Assembly: GCA_041663425.1 (NCBI GenBank)
Contig: JBAYMS010000027.1
Span: 1 to 21,124 of the forward strand
Source of the DNA: FEN-1322 sp041663425
Lineage (GTDB): Bacteria; Omnitrophota; Gorgyraeia; 2-01-FULL-45-10
Reading direction: 5' to 3'
Length of the DNA: 21,124 nucleotides
Part shown: one piece after another, positions 15,673 to 21,124 of the stretch
How the letters are laid out: the number at the start of each line of letters is the position of its first letter
How positions within the stretch are numbered: the first letter of the stretch is position 1
Program-made: the position numbers and the translations under genes
Notes under the pieces: generated by a model
Databases searched by the model: none
What the model saw: only the letters and a program-made list of their open reading frames with translations
Told to the model about the DNA's origin: nothing

Positions 15673-16892
15673 TTTAAAAGTTTTGCCAGTTTTTTATTGA
15701 GATCGGTAAAATCTATTCCGTGTTCCTGATAGTATTTAATGCTATAAGAGTGGAGATCTTCCCATCTCATCACGTTTTTACTTCTCTTCCCTTGCTGTCT
15801 TACTCCGGTCAATCTGTCGGTGCAGGAGAAGCAGGGGTCGATGGCGGCGATGACTATCGGAAGGTCCGCAAGCTGCCTATCCTCAAGCATTTTTGCCACC
15901 GTCTGTATATTGGCTAAGGTCGGCGCTCTCACCTTTACTCGCTCGGGTTTTTCCGTACCATTAGCTTTAACGTAATGTAAATCTTCTCCCCGCGGCGCCT
16001 CGTATCTCGAAACGGCTTCGCCAGCAGGTATTTTCCGAGGGACTTTTACAGCGACAGGCCCGTCAGGCATGTTATTTATGATCTGACGTATTATGGAATA
16101 GGCTTCCATTAATTCACCCATGCGCACAAGTGTCCGGCCATATACGTCATTATGGTTATCGGTGATAACTTTAAATTTCACTTCCGCATATGCGGCATAA
16201 GGATCGTCGCGACGAACATCTCTATCGACACCTGAAGCGCGAGCCGTTGGCCCTACTGCCCCAAGCTTTAATGCGTCTTTATTTGAAAGGACGCCTACTC
16301 CGGACAGTCTCTGAATAAGAGTGGTCTCTTCGGTGGCGATTTGTATGTAATATTTTGTCCGCTCTTCAAGGGTATCCATGGCTTTAAGGATCTGCTTTGC
16401 CTGCTCCGGCGATACATCGCGGCGAACGCCGCCTATTGTATTTATGCCATAATTGACGCGGTTACCGGTAAGCATGGCCAGGATGTCCATCACAACTTCA
16501 CGATCGCGCCACGAGTACATAAGGAGAGTATCAAATCCTACTTCGTGTCCGGCTACTCCCAGCCACAGTAAATGACTGTGTATCCTTTCGAGTTCACCAA
16601 TAAGCGTCCTGATGTAAAGGGCGCGTTTCGGCACAGCCACGGCAGCGATCTCTTCTACAGCCTGCACGAAGCATGTGGAGTGCGAATGTGAGCATATCCC
16701 GCAGATACGTTCCGTCAGATATACGTCCTGGGTGTAGGTTCTCTCTTCGCAGGCTTTTTCAATGCCGCGGTGGTTGTATCCGAGTTTTGCAGAAAATTTC
16801 ATTATCTTCTCACCACTTAAAGTTACGCTAAAACTCTCTGGTTCTTTTAAAGCCGGGTGCTGTGGTCCTATAGGAATGACTACTTTATGCAT
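15669..16892 (-). CDS. Group 4 [NiFe] hydrogenase large subunit (NuoD-like)
   Basis: 407 residues from the ATG at 16892, preceded by GGAAGGGG; an in-frame ATG at 16994 would lie inside the NuoC-like gene. Both Ni-ligand motifs are intact: RICGICSHSH with C64 and C67, and DPCFSCTDR with C354 and C357. NuoD of true complex I lacks these four cysteines, so this is an active-site hydrogenase. The 47 residues after R360 form a C-terminal tail; in E. coli HycE the tail is cut after the equivalent arginine, and a HycI-type protease gene is three genes downstream. It most likely reduces protons to H2 with electrons from ferredoxin. Subgroup (4d, 4e, 4g) cannot be fixed by eye. Confidence 0.96.
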   Translation of the reverse strand: MHKVVIPIGPQHPALKEPESFSVTLSGEKIMKFSAKLGYNHRGIEKACEERTYTQDVYLTERICGICSHSHSTCFVQAVEEIAAVAVPKRALYIRTLIGELERIHSHLLWLGVAGHEVGFDTLLMYSWRDREVVMDILAMLTGNRVNYGINTIGGVRRDVSPEQAKQILKAMDTLEERTKYYIQIATEETTLIQRLSGVGVLSNKDALKLGAVGPTARASGVDRDVRRDDPYAAYAEVKFKVITDNHNDVYGRTLVRMGELMEAYSIIRQIINNMPDGPVAVKVPRKIPAGEAVSRYEAPRGEDLHYVKANGTEKPERVKVRAPTLANIQTVAKMLEDRQLADLPIVIAAIDPCFSCTDRLTGVRQQGKRSKNVMRWEDLHSYSIKYYQEHGIDFTDLNKKLAKLLK

Positions 16893-17361
16893 TGTTCGCC
16901 CCTTCCTGCTTTTTCCAGTCTTTACGTAAAGGATAATCCCCAACAGGCCAATCGTCGGAGAGCGGATATCTCCTGCCTTCCGGGAGCCCTTCAACCTTTG
17001 CCCCCAGCAGATCCATTAGTTCCCGCTCGTAAATGTCAGCTCCGGGGAAATAACCGGTTATAGTTTTTATTACAGGATTGTTCTTGTCTATGTTCAGTTT
17101 TATACTTAACATGATACCATCTTCCCGGGCGAGGTGGTATAGAAATCCAAGAGTTGCTCCTTCATCAAGGCCGGTTATAGTGCATAACATCGTAAAAGAT
17201 AGATCTTTCATGGCATACTCAATAATAGTTGCAAAATTTTCCGGTGCAGCATCCGCAAAAATGCGCCGTTCTCTCGGAATCCTTATTTTTCCTTCCAGGA
17301 AACCGAACTTTTTTATTAAACTATTCTGAATGTCTGGTTCTTTTGTCATAAGTTGACTCAC
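16885..17361 (-). CDS. NuoC-like 30-kDa subunit of group 4 hydrogenase
   Basis: 158 residues. ERELMDLLGAKVEG and GRRYPLSDDWPVGDYPLRKDW near residues 111-149 are the standard C-terminal signature of the complex I 30-kDa subunit (NuoC, EchD, MbhK, HycE N-terminal part). It is a separate protein, not fused to the large subunit as in HycE/HyfG. The start shown is a GTG at 17361 overlapping the small-subunit stop (GTGA); the ATG at 17349 is an equally plausible start that would shorten it by four residues. It has no cofactor and organises the peripheral arm. Confidence 0.92.
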   Translation of the reverse strand: MSQLMTKEPDIQNSLIKKFGFLEGKIRIPRERRIFADAAPENFATIIEYAMKDLSFTMLCTITGLDEGATLGFLYHLAREDGIMLSIKLNIDKNNPVIKTITGYFPGADIYERELMDLLGAKVEGLPEGRRYPLSDDWPVGDYPLRKDWKKQEGANNA

Positions 17362-17810
17362 TTCTTATTCTTTTCTTCTTTTTTTTCGAGGCTTGCCAGT
17401 AATTTCACAACTCCGTCAATAATAGCCTTTGGGCTGGCCGGACAGCCCGGTATGTATGCCGATACCGGTATTACCTTATCTATGCCAGACTCTACGCTAT
17501 AGCAGCCGTCAAAAACACCGCCAGAACATGAACAGGTGCCGACAGCAACGACAAATTTAGGCTCAGGCATCTGGTCATATATTCTTTTAAGTCTGCACTT
17601 TATCTGTTTTGTGACCGGCCCGGAACAGACCAGGACGTCGGCGTGCCTGGGTGTGCCTTTTAATTGTATGCCAAATCGCTCTATGTCGTATCGCGGGGTA
17701 AGCGCTGCCACTATCTCAATATCGCAGGCGTTGCAGGCACCAGTATTGAAATGGATTATCCACGGTGATTTTATCCTTGCCCAGGTAACAACCTTCTCTA
17801 CTAATCCCAT
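17358..17810 (-). CDS. Group 4 [NiFe] hydrogenase small subunit (NuoB-like)
   Basis: 150 residues. The proximal [4Fe-4S] ligands are C26-x2-C29 (GACNACD), a cysteine in GTCSCSGG (C93 or C95) and C123 in PGCPASP. The CxxC spacing is the hydrogenase form; complex I NuoB has two adjacent cysteines instead. It contains only the single-cluster domain expected of group 4, with no Tat signal and no extra ferredoxin domain. A lysine/glutamate-rich tail ends the protein. GGAGAT lies about 10 nt before the ATG. Confidence 0.95.
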   Translation of the reverse strand: MGLVEKVVTWARIKSPWIIHFNTGACNACDIEIVAALTPRYDIERFGIQLKGTPRHADVLVCSGPVTKQIKCRLKRIYDQMPEPKFVVAVGTCSCSGGVFDGCYSVESGIDKVIPVSAYIPGCPASPKAIIDGVVKLLASLEKKEEKNKK

Positions 17811-17817
17811 CTTTAAT

Positions 17818-18150
17818 CTATCTCCTGAAAAGAATGACCAGGCCCGTTATCGCGGCCAGTATATAAATGACTGCTACGACAAATGATCCGCCGGTTAGTG
17901 CCGGAACGGTTGCTATCGTGAGCGTGAATACGTGCAAAAGTGTAAAAAAGAAAGCAAACGGGAAAAATTGACTGTAATCCGGCTGCATCTGATTTGTTGG
18001 GGCATCTTCGCCGCAGGCGTATGATTTCCCCTCGCCTTCACCATGAGTTTTCGGCTTTGCAGAAAGTGTCGAAAGAAATCTGGCGAATAGCATCATAGCG
18101 ATAAGAACCACTACAAAAGCTACCGGGGGTGTCAGTAATATTCCATTCAT
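17818..18150 (-). CDS. NuoA-like membrane subunit
   Basis: 110 residues with three membrane helices (about 8-28, 63-83 and 88-107). The loop after helix 1 contains YACGEDAPTNQMQPDYSQFF (44-63), the equivalent of the NuoA/ND3 YECG-P loop that includes the conserved cysteine used as the active/deactive sensor in mitochondrial ND3. In complex I this subunit packs against NuoH and NuoB-D near the junction. Finding it directly before the small-subunit gene, as nuoA precedes nuoB in nuo operons, supports the call. Classical formate hydrogenlyase Hyc/Hyf clusters do not carry this subunit. Confidence 0.85.
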   Translation of the reverse strand: MNGILLTPPVAFVVVLIAMMLFARFLSTLSAKPKTHGEGEGKSYACGEDAPTNQMQPDYSQFFPFAFFFTLLHVFTLTIATVPALTGGSFVVAVIYILAAITGLVILFRR

Positions 18151-18159
18151 TTTATTTCT

Positions 18160-18450
18160 CTAACCTTTCAGATTGCGCAGGTTTCTTACATCAAGGGAAT
18201 TCGTATGTCTGAATACAGACAGTGCTATACCTGCTGCTGTGGCCGCTATAACAACCTCTATGATTATGATGGTAATAGCAATGCTCTGTGCCAAAGCTGT
18301 CCGGCCTGTTAATTGGCCGGCTAAGATAATAAGAAGCGTTACCGCTTTGATCAATAATTCTATTCCCACGACAGCGCGTATCATGCTGCGCGTAACTACC
18401 AGGCAGTATGCCCCGCATATAAGTAATAAGACTATAAAGAAACCTATCAT
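18160..18450 (-). CDS. NuoK/MrpC-like membrane subunit
   Basis: 96 residues with three membrane helices. Glutamates E31 (GIELLIKAV) and E65 (IIIEVVIAATA) lie in helices 2 and 3, matching the two proton-path glutamates of NuoK (E36 and E72 in E. coli). MrpC proteins lack this pair, so it is closer to NuoK/HyfE. It likely carries part of the central hydrophilic axis of the ion pump. It overlaps the NuoJ-like gene by 4 bp and sits 9 nt before the NuoA-like gene. Confidence 0.92.
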   Translation of the reverse strand: MIGFFIVLLLICGAYCLVVTRSMIRAVVGIELLIKAVTLLIILAGQLTGRTALAQSIAITIIIIEVVIAATAAGIALSVFRHTNSLDVRNLRNLKG

Positions 18451-18938
18451 TTGGTTTTCTTCTCCTCAAATAATATTACTATTCCCAAAGCGCCGGCGAT
18501 CAGTATTATGACTTGTCCGATAACATCAAGGCGGCGGAAATCCCACAATACCGTCTGGACGTCGGGCTGCGCCACAGCAAGAGGTGCGATGGTAAAATCT
18601 TGTTTCAGCTTTAACGCTATAAGAACCGCGCCTACTATCGCTAATATTACAGGAAGATAAATATATCTTTTCATCCTGTCTTTAGATACCTGCAGAACTT
18701 CTTTATGTGTCAGAGGTTTTGTCATGCTTATAGTGCTGACAAATATGGCCGTTATCAGTCCCGCGCAAACTGACAATTCAAAAACCGCTGCCAGCGGCGA
18801 ATTCATCCTGAATATCATCACAGATATGAGAGCGCTTGTGATGGCAAGGCCTATCGCAGCTTTTAATAAGCTTCTGCCCATAACAGTCCAGATCGCTGCA
18901 AGTGTCGTCAGTATTAAAATAACCAGATCGATATTCAT
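18447..18938 (-). CDS. NuoJ/MbhD-like membrane subunit
   Basis: 163 residues with about five membrane helices. SPLAAVFELSVCAGLITAIFV (47-67) matches the helix shared by NuoJ and the MbhD/MrpB-type DUF4040 proteins, where a broken helix (pi-bulge) with a glutamate (E54) lies on the ion path. A soluble linker (about 72-90) is followed by two further helices; the last ends LFEEKKTK. The C-terminal part resembles the MnhB/MbhE class, so it could represent a NuoJ-like fusion. Order J then K matches nuo operons. It starts 2 nt after the NuoN-like stop. Confidence 0.8.
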   Translation of the reverse strand: MNIDLVILILTTLAAIWTVMGRSLLKAAIGLAITSALISVMIFRMNSPLAAVFELSVCAGLITAIFVSTISMTKPLTHKEVLQVSKDRMKRYIYLPVILAIVGAVLIALKLKQDFTIAPLAVAQPDVQTVLWDFRRLDVIGQVIILIAGALGIVILFEEKKTK

Positions 18939-18940
18939 AT

Positions 18941-20380
18941 TTACCTTATCAGTAGTTCCTTAACGGGTGATATAAATACATTGTATACAAACGGGAAAAA
19001 TATCCCGGCGCCTACAGTTATTGCGGCCAGGATTATCGAAACTGTAATAACGCCCGTATCCGCATCTTTTAAATTCTCAAATCCGTTTTTAAGCTTTCCG
19101 AAAAATACGCGGCGCTGCATTGACAGGAAATATGCCACAGTTATTATGCTTGCAAGTATGGCAAGGGCTGCATATGTGTATTGACTTGCCTGCCAGAGGG
19201 CAATGACTATGATGACCTTTGACCAGAATCCCGATAACGGAGGGATGCCGCAAGTGGAAAGAAACGCTATGATTGATGTTGCTCCGGTAACTGGCATCTT
19301 CTGTGCGATGCCGCCCATCTTATTCATGTCGCATGTCCCTGTTTCTTTTTCTACCGCTGCCGAATTTACGAATAAGAGAGATTTGAATACAGAATGATTA
19401 AATAAATGGAATACGGCTCCCACGATTCCGAGAGGTGTGCCGGCGCCTAATCCTAACAGTATGTAACCCATCTGACTTATGCTGGAATACGCAAGCATCC
19501 TTTTGAAGTTATCCTGGCCTATAGCAGCCAGCGCGCCGACAAATATCGAAATTGTTCCTATGAGCATTATGACATTGTTTATGGGCTGATCAAACGGAAA
19601 TAGCGAAGTGACTATCCTGATCAGCGTGTATATACCAGCCGCTTTGGTGACTACGCCAGCTAGAAGGACCGACACCGGTGCCGGAGCTGCTGTGTATGCA
19701 TCGGGCAGCCATCCATGGAAAGGCACAAGTCCGCCCTTCACAAATAGGCCGCATATAAATAGTCCCATTGCCAGCACCACCAGTGTGCTGCTGCGTGAAT
19801 TTGCTATGGCGAGGGCTATATCCGAAAAGGATGTGCTTCCGGCTACTATGAATAATAAGCCTACAGATGTCAGCATCAGGACTGTAGCTACTGAAGACAG
19901 GATCAGGTATTTAAATGAGCCCTCGAGGGCATCCAGGTTTTTCGGATAAGCTATTAAAAGGAATGACGAGACGGCAGTTATTTCCATAAACACATACAAA
20001 GAGAACAAGTCTTTTACCATTACTATGCCGCTCATACCTAACGACGCCAGAATGAGAAGGTTTTTAAATTTAAATCTGCTATCATCGTTCGGCATAGTGT
20101 ATCTTGCCACGAAAAGGCTTGCGATAGATACCATACCAATGCATATGAACATAATAAAGGTCAGGTGATCGACAAAAAAGCTTACCTTAAAGAAGGAATC
20201 TATCTGTTCTAGCGAATTATTTCTTAATACCGGATGGTGGAATATTACCGCTGCGATCTGGAGGATGAATATGACAAGAGCAAACCAAAACGCAGCTTTC
20301 CGGGTCTTCTCATTGGCTGCGAAGACGAGGTTCAGTATGATTACTCCGAAAAGCGGTATCAATATCATTAAAGACGGCAC
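18941..20380 (-). CDS. NuoN/NuoM/MrpD-type antiporter-like ion-pumping subunit
   Basis: 479 residues with about 14 membrane helices. Key pumping residues are in place: E133 in YVFMEITAVSS (helix 5), K215 in LFVKGGLVPFHGWLPDAY (helix 7), K246 in GVVTKAAGIY (helix 8), and the FHLFNHSVFKSLLF segment of helices 11-12. Antiporter-type subunits move one H+ or Na+ per cycle. The start codon is GTG at 20380 with GGAG 9 nt upstream. MbhH/MrpD and NuoN/M cannot be separated by eye; the alanine-proline-rich TAAPAPVSVLL loop is shared by all. It follows a 72-nt gap carrying a hairpin. Confidence 0.93.
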   Translation of the reverse strand: MPSLMILIPLFGVIILNLVFAANEKTRKAAFWFALVIFILQIAAVIFHHPVLRNNSLEQIDSFFKVSFFVDHLTFIMFICIGMVSIASLFVARYTMPNDDSRFKFKNLLILASLGMSGIVMVKDLFSLYVFMEITAVSSFLLIAYPKNLDALEGSFKYLILSSVATVLMLTSVGLLFIVAGSTSFSDIALAIANSRSSTLVVLAMGLFICGLFVKGGLVPFHGWLPDAYTAAPAPVSVLLAGVVTKAAGIYTLIRIVTSLFPFDQPINNVIMLIGTISIFVGALAAIGQDNFKRMLAYSSISQMGYILLGLGAGTPLGIVGAVFHLFNHSVFKSLLFVNSAAVEKETGTCDMNKMGGIAQKMPVTGATSIIAFLSTCGIPPLSGFWSKVIIVIALWQASQYTYAALAILASIITVAYFLSMQRRVFFGKLKNGFENLKDADTGVITVSIILAAITVGAGIFFPFVYNVFISPVKELLIR

Positions 20381-20390
20381 TATTTATTCT

Positions 20391-20455
20391 CCAAGTTTAT
20401 TCAACCACCTGCAAGCTAAGTGCATAGGTCTCAAGACCTATGCCAAGTTTATTCA
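20391..20455. repeat. 13-bp direct repeat flanking an intergenic hairpin
   Basis: CCAAGTTTATTCA occurs exactly at 20391-20403 and at 20443-20455, 52 bp apart. The right copy covers the stop codon of the NuoL-like gene (TGA at 20455-20453) and the left copy precedes the Shine-Dalgarno of the next gene. The spacer holds the perfect hairpin at 20422-20443. No mobile gene lies between them, so this looks like a local duplication or a trace of a short insertion. Confidence 0.85.
20422..20443. other. Perfect intercistronic hairpin between NuoL-like and NuoN-like genes
   Basis: GCATAGGTCT (20422-20431) and AGACCTATGC (20434-20443) are perfect reverse complements around CA, giving a 9-bp stem with a four-base loop. 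On the minus strand it is followed by mixed sequence without a T tract, so it is not a normal terminator. It may stabilise or process the mRNA between the two pump genes. Confidence 0.7.
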
Positions 20456-21124
20456 GATCGCGCGGATAAGAAATATTATTACTGCACCCGCGACACCTAT
20501 TGACCAGACTATATATGTTGCGTAATTGCCTGTATGCAGCTTTTTAATAATGCCTGATGTTCCGTTGGTCACCATTACTACAAAGCTGTTGTAAAACCAG
20601 TCGATCGCTTTATCAAATCCAAAAGCGATTTTAGAAAAAACATTTATTATGTTAAGGCCGATATTGTAAGGATCGAAGAATCTATTCTCTGCCTTATCGT
20701 AAATATTTTCAAGCACAGGTGCATGGCGTATATGATCCGTTGCTTTTATTGCCTTACCTGTCTTTTTGATGCCATAAATATGGTTTAATACGGCTAGTAC
20801 GAGAACTACTATTGTGATGATCACCAGCATCGCACTTGTCGGCATGCCTGAGAAATTGTGGCCTTCCAGCCGTTCTCCGAGTATGGGTTGTATTAAATTG
20901 TTGAGTGGAAGCGCGTTCCAAAGTCCGAAGAGAATACATAGGAAGGCAATGACTACCATTGGAATAAGCATTCGTATCGGAGCTTCTTTAACGCTTTCCT
21001 TGCCATCCCCTTTTCCTAAAAACGCCGCATGACCCAATTTTAAGAAAGAAGCTGCCGTGAGGAATGATCCCAATATTGCAGCTATGTAAAATATCATTCC
21101 CCGCTCCATAGCCCCGTCATAAAT
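20453..21124 (-). CDS. NuoL-type antiporter-like subunit, C-terminal part (5' end outside window)
   Basis: 223 residues are visible, open through the right edge, so the start lies outside; the ATG at 21109 is internal. The first helix (GAMERGMIFYIAAILGSFLT) and the phrase FLKLGHAAFLG match the late NuoL/HyfB helices that end at the Tyr/Arg-x6-FxG segment. The C-terminus (DKAENRFFDPYNIG, then FDKAIDWFYN, then LHTGNYATYIVW) resembles the NuoL-specific extension with its TGxxxxY final helix. NuoL is the distal pump of complex I and carries the lateral helix; MrpA is a less likely alternative because the large MrpA C-terminal domain is not seen. Confidence 0.85.
   Translation of the reverse strand: MYDGAMERGMIFYIAAILGSFLTAASFLKLGHAAFLGKGDGKESVKEAPIRMLIPMVVIAFLCILFGLWNALPLNNLIQPILGERLEGHNFSGMPTSAMLVIITIVVLVLAVLNHIYGIKKTGKAIKATDHIRHAPVLENIYDKAENRFFDPYNIGLNIINVFSKIAFGFDKAIDWFYNSFVVMVTNGTSGIIKKLHTGNYATYIVWSIGVAGAVIIFLIRAI

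Noticed and set aside
16892..16994. Longer large-subunit start at 16994
   Set aside because: The extra residues lie in the NuoC-like gene; the ATG at 16892 has GGAAGGGG upstream and begins at the family's normal N-terminus.
20391..20455. Attachment site or insertion sequence
   Set aside because: There is no integrase or transposase, the element is only 65 bp, and flanking genes are intact.
14734..21124. Assignment as NADH:quinone oxidoreductase (complex I)
   Set aside because: The large subunit has both CxxC Ni motifs, the small subunit has CxxC rather than adjacent cysteines, a HycI protease is present, and no NuoE, NuoF or NuoG is visible.
1..21124. CRISPR arrays, tRNA or rRNA genes
   Set aside because: No regularly spaced repeats, cloverleaf-like arrangement or conserved rRNA segment was seen in the short intergenic gaps.

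Overview
This window is a bacterial chromosomal segment in which every supported gene lies on the minus strand, so transcription runs from high to low coordinates. I see three parts. (1) About 21124 down to 13888: a cluster for a membrane-bound group 4 [NiFe] hydrogenase built like complex I. In transcription order it holds a NuoL-type subunit (5' end outside the window), a NuoN/MrpD-type antiporter-like subunit, NuoJ/MbhD-like, NuoK/MrpC-like, NuoA-like, NuoB-like small subunit, NuoC-like, NuoD-like large subunit with both Ni-binding CxxC motifs, NuoH-like, a 2x[4Fe-4S] NuoI-like ferredoxin subunit, and a HycI-type maturation protease. (2) About 13856 down to 7152: a complete F1Fo ATP synthase operon in the classical order, preceded by two small accessory membrane proteins (AtpZ-like, AtpI-like) and followed by atpB, E, F, H, A, G, D and C. 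(3) About 7108 down to 2980: four tightly linked genes, PPC/DUF296, HAD phosphatase, YgiQ radical SAM and a second radical SAM. A rho-independent terminator (2861-2901) follows, and then a large secreted protein (start 2816) that runs off the left edge after 938 residues.

The spacing from the hydrogenase through atpC is a few bases or small overlaps (often ATGA). The hydrogenase and ATP synthase therefore look like one energy-conservation block. The reduced ferredoxin to H2 reaction would pump H+ or Na+, and the adjacent ATP synthase would use the gradient. No diaphorase genes (NuoE/F/G) or formate dehydrogenase are visible in the window. The c subunit lacks the usual Na+ ligands, which favours H+ coupling (inference).

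The organism looks like a strict or facultative anaerobe with moderate base composition and fermentative, H2-evolving metabolism. A very large Sec-exported multidomain protein next to this block is reminiscent of Candidatus Omnitrophota (OP3) or a related deep PVC-side lineage. This is a tentative inference, not a demonstrated assignment.

The least explained item is the truncated large protein at 1-2816. It has a signal peptide, a ChaN/TraB/EreA-like pattern of D/H, E and GxxH motifs spread over residues 90-490, an unusual H-E-x8-H-x3-E motif near residue 718, and a GHKL-ATPase-like N-box plus glycine-rich loop at residues 902-921. The ATP synthase epsilon subunit also lacks its C-terminal regulatory domain. 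An unusual perfect hairpin flanked by 13-bp direct repeats lies between the NuoL-like and NuoN-like genes. I found no tRNA, rRNA, CRISPR array or insertion sequence, and no gene-free stretch longer than about 165 bases.
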